Assembly (NCBI RefSeq): GCF_000936425.1 | Contig: NZ_AVFK01000002.1 | Coordinates: 425,141 to 489,140, forward strand | Length of the DNA: 64,000 bases | From: Skermanella aerolata KACC 11604 | Lineage (GTDB): Bacteria > Pseudomonadota > Alphaproteobacteria > Azospirillales > Azospirillaceae | Reading direction: 5' to 3' | Shown here: one piece after another, positions 1-12,520 of the stretch | Numbering within the stretch: position 1 is the first letter of the stretch | Layout of the letters: the number at the start of each line of letters is the position of its first letter | Position numbers and translations under genes: made by a program | Notes under the pieces: model-generated | The model's input: only the letters and a program-made list of their open reading frames with translations | Databases searched by the model: none | What the model was told of the DNA's origin: nothing

Positions 1-344
1 ATGTCGGCGGTGGCGTCGGTCAGGACGCCGGGGGTATTGCTGACGACGATGCCACGTTCCTTGGCCGCAGCCAGATCGATATGGTCGGTACCGACGGAGA
101 AAGTCGCTATCATGCGAACCGAGTCGGGCAGGGCGCGTATCAGGTCGCCCGGAATCTTGTCGACGGCACTTACCATAACCGCGTCTGCGCCCTTGGCCTT
201 CGCCGCGATCTCGTCCGGGCCGTAGGCGTGGTCGTCGTCGTTGACGATGATCCGATAATCGCGTGCGGCGCGGGCCGTCACGGCATCGGGGAAGCGTCTT
301 GTCAGGAGCAGGACCGGGAGTTTTGTCCCATTCGGGTGATTCAT
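1..344 (-). CDS. D-2-hydroxyacid dehydrogenase (glyoxylate/hydroxypyruvate reductase-like), N-terminal part only
   Basis: Reading from an ATG at 344 gives about 114 residues that run off the left edge. The start is supported by a GGAGGA stretch about 7 nt upstream. The N-terminal part has the substrate-domain pattern of D-isomer 2-hydroxyacid dehydrogenases: a segment VGTDHIDLAAAKERGI followed by VVSNTPGVLTDATAD, characteristic of the GyaR/GhrB branch that reduces glyoxylate or hydroxypyruvate with NAD(P)H. The Rossmann GxGxxG region and the catalytic Arg/Glu/His lie outside the window, so the substrate cannot be settled. It is transcribed away from the eipB-like gene, and the 134-bp gap must hold both promoters. 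Confidence 0.85.
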   Translation of the reverse strand, partial: MNHPNGTKLPVLLLTRRFPDAVTARAARDYRIIVNDDDHAYGPDEIAAKAKGADAVMVSAVDKIPGDLIRALPDSVRMIATFSVGTDHIDLAAAKERGIVVSNTPGVLTDATAD

Positions 345-478
345 CGGGATATCCTCCGCTGCCGAAAATCGATGTTTATGGGTGAAACGCCAAAAAAGGT
401 TGCGCCGGGTTTTTAGGGCGCGCGAAAATACTATGCTTGTTCATGAGCTTCACGCCGTAAACCGCCGTAAAACAATTT

Positions 479-1321
479 GTGGTCACCACCTTGAAAGATT
501 TCCGATCCGCCGCCCGAACCGTCGCCCTGGCGCTGGTCGGAGTGCTGACATCAGTACCCTCGGCGCTGCCGGCTCCGGTCGCCCCCGCCGCCGTCGAGAT
601 CGCCCCGCACCGGGCGATCTACAAGATGTCGCTGGCCTCCGCGCGCAGCAGCAGCACGGTTTCCGACGTGCGCGGGCAGATGATGTTCGAGTGGGCCGAC
701 GCCTGCGACGGATGGACCATCGAGCAGCGCTTCCAGCTTCGCTTCCTGTACACCGAGGGCGATCAGGTCGACATGACGACCAACTACGCCACGTGGGAGG
801 CGAAGGACGGCCAGTCCTACCGGTTCAACGTGCGGAAGCTGGTCAATGGCGAGGTGGACGAGGAGCTGCGCGGCACCGCCGAGTCCCGCGAGGGCCGGCC
901 GGGCATCGCGCGTTACCTGAAGCCGGAGGCGCAGGAGATCGAGCTGCCGGGCGGCACCATGTTCCCGACCATGCATACGATCCAGCTCCTGCGCCATGCG
1001 AGGGCCGGCGACAAGGTGTTCGCGACCACGGTTTTCGACGGTTCCGACACCGATGGCGCGACGGAGATCAATACCGTGCTCGGCCTCCGGAAGGAGCTGG
1101 CAAACGACAGCCGCTTCGACGCCAAGCTGTTCCACGGGGCGACCTGGCCGGTGAGGATGGCTTTCTTTCCGCTTACCAGCGAGGAGGCGGCGCCGGAATA
1201 CGAAATGAGCCTCAGCCTGCTGGAAAACGGCGTCGCGCAGTCGATGCTGATCGACTACGGCGATTTCACGGTGACCGCCGTGCTGGAGAAGCTGGAGTCG
1301 ATGCCCAAGCCACGCTGCTGA
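479..1321 (+). CDS. eipB: EipB-like periplasmic protein (DUF1849)
   Basis: A 280-residue exported protein with a GTG start. Residues about 10-32 form a hydrophobic signal peptide ending near an Ala-Pro rich cleavage region. The mature part matches the DUF1849/EipB family, a beta-spiral envelope-integrity protein known from Brucella: early APHRAIYKMSLASAR, a Cys in the segment ADACDGW, and a Cys as the last residue (KPRC). The two Cys correspond to the disulfide pair described for Brucella EipB. It is convergent with the dinB-like gene, with only 16 bp between the stops. Function is known only from the family; the match here is by motif and architecture. Confidence 0.8.
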   Translation: MVTTLKDFRSAARTVALALVGVLTSVPSALPAPVAPAAVEIAPHRAIYKMSLASARSSSTVSDVRGQMMFEWADACDGWTIEQRFQLRFLYTEGDQVDMTTNYATWEAKDGQSYRFNVRKLVNGEVDEELRGTAESREGRPGIARYLKPEAQEIELPGGTMFPTMHTIQLLRHARAGDKVFATTVFDGSDTDGATEINTVLGLRKELANDSRFDAKLFHGATWPVRMAFFPLTSEEAAPEYEMSLSLLENGVAQSMLIDYGDFTVTAVLEKLESMPKPRC

Positions 1322-1337
1322 CGGGGCCGCGGAGCGG

Positions 1338-2726
1338 CTATCTGCGCCGCTTCCGCCTGTACAGCCGCTCGAATCCCGGCAGCATGGGGCTGGGATTGCC
1401 GCTCGTGACGAAGCTTCGCCGTGGATCGGGAGCGGTTGCGGGCACCGGAACGTCGGGCGCCGGTTCCGCCGGCGGGTCGGCGCGCGGTGCAAGCAGGAGT
1501 TCCGGGGCCAGCAGGTCGGGCATATCGGACCGGTCCAGCGGCGTGAGGTCGGCACAGCCGACTCCGATCAAGCGATAAGCGATGCCGGACGTCTCCCGCT
1601 CCAGCAGCGGCATGACGGCCTCGAAGACGGCTTCCGGCTCCTGCGTGGGTGCTCCGATCCTGCGGCTGCGGGTAACCAGCCTGAAGTCGCCGGTCTTGAG
1701 CTTGAGCACGACCGAACCGCCGAGCAGTCCGGCCGCCTTCATCCGGCGGGATACCGTCTCGCACAGGGGCCAAAGCCGGTTCCGCAGGTCGCCCAGGTCG
1801 GAGATATCCCGGCTGAAGGTCGTTTCCGCCGAAATGCTCTTGGTCTCCTCGTCCGGATCGACCGTTCGCAGGTCCTCGCCGCGGGCGAACCGGTACAAGC
1901 GCCGGCCCATGACGCCGTAGCGCTTCATTAGCCAGATCTCGTCGCGGTCGCGCAATTCGGCGATGGTCGTGATGCCGTCGTGCTCCAGCTTCGACTGGAG
2001 CGCCGCGCCGACGCCCCAGATCAGGCCGACCGGGCGAGGTCCCAGGAAGACGAGGGCCTCGGCCCGGCCGATCGCCTTGAAGCCGCGCGGCTTGTCGAGG
2101 TCGCTGGCCACCTTGGCGAGGAACTTGTTGTAGCTGAGCCCGATCGACGCGGTGATCCCGATCTCGGTTTCCAGCCGGCGGACCAGCAGGATCAGCGAAC
2201 GGGCAGGGCTCAGGCCCAGGGAGTCTTCGGTCCCCGTCAGGTCGAGGAAGGCCTCGTCGATCGACAGCGGCTGGACGAGCGGTGTCAGCTCCAGCATCGT
2301 GGCGCGAACCTGCCGGCCGACCGCCTGATACTTCTTCATGTTGGGCGGCAGGACCACCGCATGGGGGCACAGCGCCATCGCCTTGAACATCGGCATGGCG
2401 GACCGGACGCCGTACAGGCGGGCGACGTAGCAGCAGGCCGCCACGACGCCGCGCTGGCCGCCCCCGACGATCACCGGCAGGTCGGCAAGCGCCGGGTTGT
2501 CGCGCTTCTCCACGCTGGCGTAGAAGGCGTCGCAGTCGATATGGGCGATCGAGAGCGAGTTAAGTTCCGCATGACGCGTCACGCGGCGCGATCCGCATTC
2601 CCGACAGCGCGGCCGGCGAGGCGGTACGGGAGCGCCGCAGTCGCGACAGAGGCCCGGCTCCGCCACGATGCGGGAGCGGCCTTCGAGCGTGCGTACCTTT
2701 TCGGGATCCTCAACCTGTTCGTTCAT
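1338..2726 (-). CDS. dinB: Y-family DNA polymerase IV with N-terminal zinc-ribbon extension
   Basis: A 462-residue translesion polymerase. The palm has [18 protein letters not shown] (metal-binding Asp64) and [11 protein letters not shown] (Asp157/Glu158), with finger, thumb ([18 protein letters not shown]) and little-finger regions following. Unusual for DinB, about 55 residues precede the catalytic core and contain CRDC (Cys27/30) and CREC (Cys41/44), a four-Cys zinc-ribbon pattern. The C-terminus carries a Pro/Ala-rich linker and ends in a basic [11 protein letters not shown] tail. I looked for a GAAC-N7-GAAC SOS box just upstream and found only a partial match (GTTC-N7-TTGT). It is the DinB branch rather than ImuB because the catalytic acidic residues are present. 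Confidence 0.9.
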   Translation of the reverse strand: MNEQVEDPEKVRTLEGRSRIVAEPGLCRDCGAPVPPRRPRCRECGSRRVTRHAELNSLSIAHIDCDAFYASVEKRDNPALADLPVIVGGGQRGVVAACCYVARLYGVRSAMPMFKAMALCPHAVVLPPNMKKYQAVGRQVRATMLELTPLVQPLSIDEAFLDLTGTEDSLGLSPARSLILLVRRLETEIGITASIGLSYNKFLAKVASDLDKPRGFKAIGRAEALVFLGPRPVGLIWGVGAALQSKLEHDGITTIAELRDRDEIWLMKRYGVMGRRLYRFARGEDLRTVDPDEETKSISAETTFSRDISDLGDLRNRLWPLCETVSRRMKAAGLLGGSVVLKLKTGDFRLVTRSRRIGAPTQEPEAVFEAVMPLLERETSGIAYRLIGVGCADLTPLDRSDMPDLLAPELLLAPRADPPAEPAPDVPVPATAPDPRRSFVTSGNPSPMLPGFERLYRRKRRR

Positions 2727-3028
2727 ATTGTGATATCGTAATCATTCCGGTGCCTTGCCGGCTCGACTGTACGTGGACGGACATGGGGTAGCCGTGTAAG
2801 GTGTCATTGTGCCTCAGGCGTGGACGTAGCGCCACGCTGTTGCCCTTTAATGGTCTCGTTTGTCGTATGTCTTTCGTGAACGCGAAATCCCTGCAACATC
2901 TGCGTGGTAACTACACCTTAACCTTCGCCTTATAGAAGTGGGTGTAGGTGTGCGGCCGTCGGTACACTCGGGCCTTCCTGGCAGAAAGCCGTGGCAGTGC
3001 TGGTTGTAAGGGTTCATGGAGAGTTATA
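2727..3028. other. Intergenic region between dinB and divK
   Basis: This 302-bp divergent region contains no convincing ORF. It must hold the promoters of dinB (minus) and divK-pleD (plus). A TTAACC hexamer at 2918-2923, followed by TTAT eight bases later, resembles a CtrA half-site. That would fit a divK promoter, but the second half does not match the TTAA-N7-TTAA spacing. No riboswitch or RNA gene is evident. Confidence 0.4.
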
Positions 3029-3442
3029 ATGTCGGTCGGTCAAGTTTGGGGCGGCGTTGAATCCTCAGGCTCCGCGAATGCGAAGCGGGTGCTGATCGTG
3101 GAAGACAACGAACTTAACATGAAGCTTTTCCATGATCTGCTGGAGGCGCATGGCTATGCCACCTTGCAGACCAAGGACGGGATGGAAGCGCTCAAGCTGG
3201 CGCGTCTCCATCGGCCGGACCTGATCCTGATGGACATTCAGTTGCCGGAGGTTTCCGGGCTGGAAGTTACCAAGTGGATCAAGGAAGACGACGACCTGAA
3301 GGCGATTCCCATCATCGCGGTGACCGCATTCGCCATGAAGGGTGATGAGGAGAAGATTCGGGAGGGGGGATGCGAGGATTACATCGCCAAACCGATCTCC
3401 GTTGCGAAATTTCTCGAAACCGTTCAACGCTTCCTGAGCTGA
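3029..3442 (+). CDS. divK: Single-domain response regulator DivK
   Basis: A 137-residue receiver-only protein. The domain starts at [19 protein letters not shown] (acidic pair Glu25/Asp26), has the phosphoacceptor Asp69 in [16 protein letters not shown], Thr99 in AVTAFAMKG, and Lys121 in the IAKPIS segment. The wording is almost that of Caulobacter DivK, which relays cell-cycle phosphosignals to the CtrA pathway. Compared with the usual 120-125 residues it has about 17 extra N-terminal residues if the ATG at 3029 (GGAGAG upstream) is used; no closer ATG precedes the core. The pleD gene follows 37 bp downstream on the same strand, the conserved divK-pleD arrangement. Confidence 0.92.
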   Translation: MSVGQVWGGVESSGSANAKRVLIVEDNELNMKLFHDLLEAHGYATLQTKDGMEALKLARLHRPDLILMDIQLPEVSGLEVTKWIKEDDDLKAIPIIAVTAFAMKGDEEKIREGGCEDYIAKPISVAKFLETVQRFLS

Positions 3443-3479
3443 CGGGGCTCGGATGGAAGCGGCCGGAAACTGAGGGGCC

Positions 3480-4874
3480 ATGTCGGCGCGCGTTCTCGTA
3501 GTTGACGACGTCCTGCCCAACGTAAAGTTGCTGGCGGCGAAGCTCACCCGCGAATATTTCGATGTGATTACGGCCTTCAATGGACCGGAAGCGCTCGAAC
3601 GCATCAAAAAGGAAGCACCTGACATCATCCTTCTGGACGTCATGATGCCAGGGATGGACGGATTCGAGGTGTGCGCGCGCATCCGGGCCGATCCGACCAC
3701 GATGCATATTCCGATCGTCATGATCACCGCCTTGTCGGATGCCGCCGACCGTGTCCGCGGATTGGAGGCCGGCGCCGACGATTTCCTGACCAAGCCGGTC
3801 AATGACATCGCCCTGTTCGCCCGCGTCCGGTCGCTCGTGCGGCTGAAGATGATGATGGACGAATGGCGTTTGCGCGAATCGACGTCAGGACAGTTCGGCA
3901 TCCTCGATCAGACCACGACCGTCAAGAACGAGACGGCGGCGAATGCCCGCGTGCTCGTGATCGAAGACAGCCCGATCGATCTGGACAAGATCGCCGAGAC
4001 CCTGCGCCGGGATACCGACAGCGTGGTGGCCGCCGACACGTCCGCCAAGGCGCTCGACCTTGGCATGTCGGAGGACTTCGAGCTGATCATCGTCAGCCTT
4101 ACCCTGCTCAATGAGGATGGCCTTCGTCTCTGTTCGCAGCTTCGCAGCCACGAACGGACACGGCAGGCGCCGATCCTGCTGATCGCCGACGAAGGCGATC
4201 TGAGCCGCGTCGCGAAAGGCCTGGAACTTGGCGCCAACGACTATCTGCTGAAGCCGATCGACCGGAACGAGCTTCTGGCGCGGGTCCGCACTCAGGTCCG
4301 GCGCAAGCGCTATCACGAAAAGCTGCGGCATAACTACGAGCAGAGCCTGTCGATGGCTCTGACCGACAGCCTGACCGGGGTCTTCAACCGCCGCTATGTC
4401 AGCGCCCATCTGCCGCGCCTGCTGGAGCGGAGCTGGGAAAGCCAAAAGCCGGTGGCGATCCTGATGTTCGACATCGACCACTTCAAGGCCGTCAACGACA
4501 CCTACGGCCATGGCGTCGGCGACGAAGTCCTGCGGGAAGTCGCGAACCGGACGAACCGCAACCTCCGGAACTTCGATCTGGTGGCGCGCTACGGCGGCGA
4601 GGAGTTCATCGTCGTCATGCCCGATTCCGATCGGGACGCCGCCTACGCGGTCGCGGAGCGTCTGCGCCGCCGCGTTGGGGAGGAGACCTTCACGGTGTCG
4701 GCCGATGTCGGCGAGATCACGGTCACGATCAGCATCGGCGTCGCCGTGGTCGACGGCGTGGGCGACACCGCCGAGGCGATCCTGAAGCGCGCCGACGATG
4801 CGCTCTATCAGGCGAAACGCTCCGGCCGGAACCGCACGGTGGCATCGGGAGTGGCCGAAGCGCCGGTCGGCTGA
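3480..4874 (+). CDS. pleD: Diguanylate cyclase response regulator PleD
   Basis: A 464-residue protein with two receiver domains and a GGDEF domain. REC1 (about 1-120) has VVDD (Asp9/10), the phosphoacceptor Asp53 in LLDVMMPGMDGF and the TKPVND lysine. REC2 (about 155-275) keeps VIEDSP but has Ser where the phospho-Asp should be (LIIVSLTLL), the normal degenerate adaptor state in PleD. The cyclase domain has the active-site GGEEF in ARYGGEEFIVVMP, preceded by RNFD, a good allosteric I-site RxxD. It is therefore expected to make c-di-GMP upon phosphorylation, with product inhibition. The ATG has a GAGGGG ribosome site 5-6 nt upstream. Confidence 0.94.
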   Translation: MSARVLVVDDVLPNVKLLAAKLTREYFDVITAFNGPEALERIKKEAPDIILLDVMMPGMDGFEVCARIRADPTTMHIPIVMITALSDAADRVRGLEAGADDFLTKPVNDIALFARVRSLVRLKMMMDEWRLRESTSGQFGILDQTTTVKNETAANARVLVIEDSPIDLDKIAETLRRDTDSVVAADTSAKALDLGMSEDFELIIVSLTLLNEDGLRLCSQLRSHERTRQAPILLIADEGDLSRVAKGLELGANDYLLKPIDRNELLARVRTQVRRKRYHEKLRHNYEQSLSMALTDSLTGVFNRRYVSAHLPRLLERSWESQKPVAILMFDIDHFKAVNDTYGHGVGDEVLREVANRTNRNLRNFDLVARYGGEEFIVVMPDSDRDAAYAVAERLRRRVGEETFTVSADVGEITVTISIGVAVVDGVGDTAEAILKRADDALYQAKRSGRNRTVASGVAEAPVG

Positions 4875-4970
4875 AGCCTTGGCGGTGCCTGAATCCCGCC
4901 CGGATCGATGGTCCGGGCGGATGATCCGGGTAGATGGAAATCGAAGACCTGAGCCGAAGATGCAAAAGCG

Positions 4971-4998
4971 AAAAGGCCGTCCCGAGGGACGGCCTTTT
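4971..4998. terminator. Bidirectional intrinsic terminator between pleD and rpmG
   Basis: A 12-bp perfect stem (AAAAGGCCGTCC, 4971-4982, with its complement at 4987-4998) and a 4-nt loop. It ends in T-rich sequence on both strands, so it can serve pleD on plus and rpmG on minus. Confidence 0.85.
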
Positions 4999-5027
4999 CT
5001 GTGTCTGCGCCTGATGTCGGCTTGGAC

Positions 5028-5195
5028 TTACTTGATCTTCGCTTCCTTGAAAGCGACGTGCTGACGCACGACCGGATCGTACTTCCGGAACTCAAGCTTC
5101 TCGGTGGTCTTGCGGGGGTTCTTTTTCTTCACGTAGAAGAAGCCGGTGCCAGCCGAGCTGACCAGCCGAATGAGAACGGTGTTCTGCTTCGCCAT
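5028..5195 (-). CDS. rpmG: 50S ribosomal protein L33
   Basis: A 55-residue basic protein beginning [20 protein letters not shown] and ending FKEAKIK, a full-length L33 of the large ribosomal subunit. The Cys-free form (no CxxC zinc pairs) is the zinc-independent type. The open frame continues upstream, but the family start is the ATG at 5195 with a weak GTAGAG ribosome site. It sits alone between the pleD/rpmG shared terminator and the S41 protease gene. Confidence 0.95.
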   Translation of the reverse strand: MAKQNTVLIRLVSSAGTGFFYVKKKNPRKTTEKLEFRKYDPVVRQHVAFKEAKIK

Positions 5196-5328
5196 AACTC
5201 TACAATCCCGTGTTCGTCCGCGATGCCCCAGGATCGCGTTGACCCGGTAGCACGACAAAGTGAGTGCGGAAGATAGCCAGCACGGGGCTCATGTCAAGTC
5301 CCCGCACCGTCCTGCGTCCAAGATGTTC

Positions 5329-6900
5329 TCACCGTTCGGCCAGAAGCGTGGTCGAAAGCTGCAAGGCGCGCTGATAAAGCCCCTTGTCAGCCAGCAGCTG
5401 GCGCGCGACCCGCAGGTCGAGGTTGGCTTCGTGGATCTTCCAGGGGCAGGAGGCGCGCAGCTGGTTGAGCGCCGATTCGTCATCGGGCGCGGCGGCCCGC
5501 CAGCTCGCCAACGTGCCCGGCATGCCGAGCTGCCCGGCCCTCAGCTGGCTGATGACGGCATCGGGGTCGCTCAGGTCCTTGCTGGTGCAGATCGTCGGCG
5601 TGACGCCCTGGCGGTGCAGCGTGTAGCCGGACGGCGCGTAGATCCTCGACCATGTCAGGAAGAGCTCGCCGTCGTTGGGCAGCCGCGTGACGGTCTGGAC
5701 GCTGCCCTTGCCGAACGACGATGCGCCCACCACCACGGCCCGGCCGCTGTCCTGGAGCGCCGCCGCGACGATCTCCGACGCGGAGGCCGAGCGGCCATCC
5801 ACCAGCACGATCAGCGGCAGCCCGTCCAGCTGGTCGTCCAGGGTCGCCTCGAAGCGCTGGATGCTGTCGGGATGGCGGCCGGCGGTGGAAATGATCTGGC
5901 CCTGCGGGATGAACAGGTCGGCAACCGCGACGGCCTGATCCAGCAAGCCGCCGGGATTGCCGCGCAGGTCGAGCACGAAGCCGATGGCCTTCTTGCCCAT
6001 CTGGGTGCGGGCGACGTCGATCGCCTCGCGGAGGTTGAGCGATGTCGCGGCGTTGAACCGCTCGATCGACAGCACGGCGATGCCGTTGTCGATCGACATC
6101 GCCACGGTATTGGGGATGACCCGCTCGCGTCGGAGCGCCACCCGGCGGCTCTGCGCGCCGTTCTCGGTCGCGACCGTGACCAGTACCAGGGTCCCGGTCG
6201 GTCCGCGCAGGCGGTCGCGGACCTCCTGCAGGGGCATATAGGATGTCAGGTCGCCGTCGATGGCGATGACGGCCTCGCCGGTCTTCAGGCCGGCGCGGGC
6301 GGCCGGCGCGTGGCCGACCAGTTCGGTGATGAAGAACTTGCCGTCGCGCTCGTCGACTCCGATGCCGATCCCGCCGTAGCCCTCGCGCTGGGCGCGCTCG
6401 TTGCCGGCGCGCTTGGCGCTGGTGTAGCGCGAATAGGCGTCCAGGTCGGCCATGATGGCGTCGAAGACGGTCTGGTAGATGTCTTCGGGAGAGGCCTGCC
6501 GGAGCGGCGTCGAAGACAGGCGGGCGCGTTCGATCGCCTGCGCGGTGACGGCGGCCCAGCCGCCCGCGTCGTTGGCCGGCGGCGCCGTGAACTCGCCGAT
6601 CGGGTGGCCGTTGCTGGTCAGCCTGACCATGCTGGCCGACCGGTCCACCGAGATGGACTGGTCCATCCGGGTCAGCCCGCGCAGTCCGTCGGTCGTGATC
6701 TGCCCCATGTCCACGGGGTTCAGGTAGATCTCGGCGATCCTGCCGTATCCCACCGCGAAGACCTGTTCGCCCACCTGGGGGCCGGGCGGCTGGGCCGCCA
6801 GCGAAGTCGGGTCGGCGGTGCATCCCGCTATCAGCAGGACGCTCAGCAGCAGGCCGGGAATTCCCCGCCGCGACCTCAGCTTTTCATCCGAAGTGCCCAT
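5329..6900 (-). CDS. S41-family C-terminal processing peptidase, lipoprotein
   Basis: A 523-residue predicted lipoprotein. The signal peptide ends in LLIAGC, so Cys27 would be the acylated residue. A PDZ domain follows in the middle (GGIGIGVDERDGKFFITELVGHAPAARAG, shown here only as landmark residues G-I-G and A-G-L-K). The S41 protease core then shows DLRGNPGG, the Ser nucleophile in GRSASASEIVAAAL and the Lys in SSFGKGSVQTV, a Ser-Lys dyad. Such enzymes trim or degrade envelope proteins. The start at 6900 overlaps the end of the DUF983 gene by 25 nt, suggesting translational coupling. It differs from the classic CtpA by its lipid anchor; the substrate is unknown. Confidence 0.88.
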   Translation of the reverse strand: MGTSDEKLRSRRGIPGLLLSVLLIAGCTADPTSLAAQPPGPQVGEQVFAVGYGRIAEIYLNPVDMGQITTDGLRGLTRMDQSISVDRSASMVRLTSNGHPIGEFTAPPANDAGGWAAVTAQAIERARLSSTPLRQASPEDIYQTVFDAIMADLDAYSRYTSAKRAGNERAQREGYGGIGIGVDERDGKFFITELVGHAPAARAGLKTGEAVIAIDGDLTSYMPLQEVRDRLRGPTGTLVLVTVATENGAQSRRVALRRERVIPNTVAMSIDNGIAVLSIERFNAATSLNLREAIDVARTQMGKKAIGFVLDLRGNPGGLLDQAVAVADLFIPQGQIISTAGRHPDSIQRFEATLDDQLDGLPLIVLVDGRSASASEIVAAALQDSGRAVVVGASSFGKGSVQTVTRLPNDGELFLTWSRIYAPSGYTLHRQGVTPTICTSKDLSDPDAVISQLRAGQLGMPGTLASWRAAAPDDESALNQLRASCPWKIHEANLDLRVARQLLADKGLYQRALQLSTTLLAER

Positions 6901-7286
6901 TGCGCTCCGATTACGGCCCCCTTGATCGGGGGCAACAAGGCCAAGGTCAACAGCAGAGTGACCGGCACCCAGGTTACCATATGCACCCAGGAAGGCGGGT
7001 GCACGTTCTGTTCCAGCAGAAGCATGCCCGGTACGACGATATGTCCCACGACGAAGATCGTGAAGTAGGGCGGCGCGTCGTCGGCACGGTAGGCGTCGGT
7101 TTCCAGTCCGCAGTGCGGACATTCCGGAACCACGGTGACATAGCGGGAGAACAGGTGGCTTTCCCCGCAGCGCGGGCACAGCCTGCGGATACCCCGCAGA
7201 AGCCCTTTCCAGAACGAACCGGGCGGCGGAGCGATGTCCAGCCGGTCGGCCGCGGTTTCAGGCTGCTGGAGGGGCGATATGTTCAT
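6876..7286 (-). CDS. DUF983 family membrane protein with zinc-ribbon motif
   Basis: A 136-residue protein. Its N-terminal cytosolic part has two CxxC pairs, CPRCGESHLF and CPHCGLE, followed by two membrane helices (FTIFVVGHIVVPGMLLLEQ and a second around WVPVTLLLTLALLP). This is the DUF983 pattern, common beside rnr in alphaproteobacteria; the family has no firm function. The ATG at 7286 follows the AAAGTTACATCC stretch, with no good ribosome site. It lies 71 bp after rnr and overlaps the protease gene, so it likely belongs to the same transcript. Confidence 0.8.
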   Translation of the reverse strand: MNISPLQQPETAADRLDIAPPPGSFWKGLLRGIRRLCPRCGESHLFSRYVTVVPECPHCGLETDAYRADDAPPYFTIFVVGHIVVPGMLLLEQNVHPPSWVHMVTWVPVTLLLTLALLPPIKGAVIGAQWALRMKS

Positions 7287-7357
7287 GGATGTAACTTTTA
7301 ACACGAATCGGCGAATTTGGTAGAGGAGCCGACGGTACTTTCCTATCTGCCACGCGC

Positions 7358-9633
7358 CTATCTGCCACGAGGATGAGCGCGCGACCCTTTGGCGCGCTCC
7401 TTCCGCGCCATCTTTCCTCCGCCTCCCTTGCGCAGCCATTCCGGCGTCGAGTCGTCCGGCTCCAGCAGGGCGAACAAGGTGCTTCCCAGCACGGCATCGG
7501 CCTCCGTCAGCTTGACCTTCACGGCGGCGCCCAGCCGGTAGACCTTGCCGAGGCGTCGTCCGACCAGCGCATGCTCCTTCTCCCGGTGCTCGTACTGGTC
7601 GTCGGGCAGGGTGCTGACGGGGACCAGTCCGTCGGCGCCGGTCTCGTCCAGCTCGACGAACAGGCCGAAGCGGGTGACGCCGGTAATCCGGCCGCTGAAG
7701 GTGGCGCCGACCCTGTCGGCCAGGAAGGCCGCCGTGAACCGGTCCACGGCATCCCGTTCCGCCAGCGCCGCGCGCCGCTCGGTCGAGGAGATGTGGTCGC
7801 CGATCTCCGTCATCCGGGCCGCCTCGTTGTCGTCCAGACCGCCCGGACCCAGGCCGAAGGCGCGGATCAGGCCGCGGTGGACGATCAGGTCGGCATAGCG
7901 GCGGATCGGCGAGGTGAAATGGGCGTAGCGGCGCAGCGCCAGCCCGAAATGGCCGATGTTCTCCGGGCTGTAGGCGGCCTGCGCCTGGGACCGCAGGACG
8001 ACCTCGCTGATCAGCGACGCCTCGTCGGTGCCGCGCGCCCGGTCCAGGATGCGGGTGAAGTCGGCCGGCTTCAGCGTTCCCTTGTTCAGGCCGTAGCCGA
8101 GGCCTTGCAGGAAGCTCCGCAGCGTTTCCAGCTTGTCCATCGACGGCTGGTCGTGGACGCGGTAGAGGCTGGGCATGCTTCGCGCTTCAAGAGCTTCCGC
8201 CGCCGCGACGTTGGCGCAGATCATGAACTCCTCGATCAGCCGGTGGCTGTCGAGCCGCTTGCGCGGCGTGATCTCCACGACGCCGCCGCTCTCGTTCAAC
8301 CGGACCTGCCTTTCCGAGAGGTCGAGTTCCAGGGTGCCGCGCCTGATACGGGCGGCGTTAAGGACCTCATAGGCCGCATACAGCGGCGCTATGACCGTGT
8401 CGAGCAGGGGGCCGGCCGTGTCGTCGGCACGGCCTTCGCGGGCATCCTGAACCTGCTCATAGGTCAGTCGCGCCGCCGAGCGCATCAGGCCGCGGACGAA
8501 CTGGTGCCGCTTCAACTCGCCCTGGCCGTCGATCCACATGTGGACTGCCATGCAGGCCCTGTCCTCGCCGGGACGAAGCGAACAGAGGTCGTTTGACAGC
8601 GCTTCCGGCAACATCGGCACGACGCGGTCGGGGAAATAGGCCGAGTTGCCGCGCCGGAAGGCGTCGCGGTCCAGCGGCTTGCCGGGCCGGACATAGAAGG
8701 CGACGTCGGCGATGGCGACGACGATGTGCCAGCCGCCTTCGACGTCCGGATCGGTCTCCGCCCAGACGGCATCGTCGAAGTCGCGGGCATCGGCGCCGTC
8801 GATGGTCACCAGCGGGATGTCGCGCAGGTCGATGCGGCCTTCCAGCGTCGGCTTTTCGGCACGCTCCGCCTCTTCCAGCGCCGCTTCGGAAAAGACGGTC
8901 GGAAGGTCCTGGCCGTGGATGGCGATCAGGCTGATGGAGCGCGGGTTGGCGATGTCGCCCAGCCGCTCGACCACCTTCGCCTGCTTCATGCCGAACCGGC
9001 TCGACGGCAGCACTTCCGCCACCACCAGTTCGCCCGACACGGCGTCGCCGGAGTGGGCCGGAGTGACCAGGAACTCCGCTCGCTGGCGCTTGTCGGTCGG
9101 ACGCAGGCGGGCGCCGTCCGGAGTCATCTCGTAGATGCCCAGTACCCGAGCCGAACCGGTCTTTTCCAGCTTGCGGATCGTCCGGCCGCTGTAGGTGCGG
9201 TCGTTCTGCCGTTGAAGCTGAGCCAGTACCCGGTCGCCGGGCAGCAGGGCAGGGTGCCCGCGCCGTTCCGGCTGCATGAAGATCTTCGGTGGCGGCTCTT
9301 CGGACGTCCAGGCGATGGGCCGGGCCAGCACCTCGCCGTCGGTGTCGATCTCGACCACTTCGAGCACGCCGACGGCCGGCAGAGCCGCCGGGGGAGCCAG
9401 CCGGCGGGCGCGGTCGCGTTCGACGCTGCCGTCGCTTTCCAGCTCCTTCAGAAGGGCCTTGAGAGCGATGCGGTCGTCGCCGCGCAGGTGGAACTCGCGT
9501 GCGATCTCCCGCTTTCCGACCGGTACGGGGCTGTTGCGGATAAAGGACAGAACCTCCTCCCGGCTGGGGAAGGAGGCTGCTTTCCTGGAGGGTTCTTCGT
9601 CGGTCAATGCTGAGTCGATTTCTCCGAACGGGA

Positions 9634-9637
<4 letters not shown>
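7358..9637 (-). CDS. rnr: Ribonuclease R
   Basis: A 759-residue 3'-5' exoribonuclease. The order is an N-terminal winged-helix part (SREEVLSFIRNSP), cold-shock-like OB folds, and the RNB catalytic domain with the acidic cluster in DGADARDFDDAVWAE. An S1 domain (FSGRITGVTRFGLFVEL) and a basic Lys/Arg tail follow. This order and the tail separate RNase R from RNase II. The GTG start overlaps the topA stop (GTGA), a typical coupled junction. RNase R degrades structured RNA and takes part in rRNA and tmRNA-related quality control; that role is inferred from the family. Confidence 0.94.
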
Positions 9638-12477
<2,840 letters not shown>

Positions 12478-12520
12478 GCGAATTCCGCCTCTTGTTTGCG
12501 TTCGGTCTCTTTTTCAGTTT

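Noticed and set aside
382..1578. 398-codon frame overlapping eipB and the end of dinB
   Set aside because: Arg-rich shadow frame covering two real genes; no motif.
2918..2933. CtrA full site before divK
   Set aside because: TTAA is followed by TTAT at 8 nt rather than TTAA at 7 nt, so only a half-site is supported.
5260..7068. Long open frame (602 codons) on plus, antisense to the S41 protease gene
   Set aside because: Low-complexity Arg/Gly/Ala-rich translation typical of a GC-rich shadow frame; the minus frame has a signal peptide, PDZ and S41 motifs.
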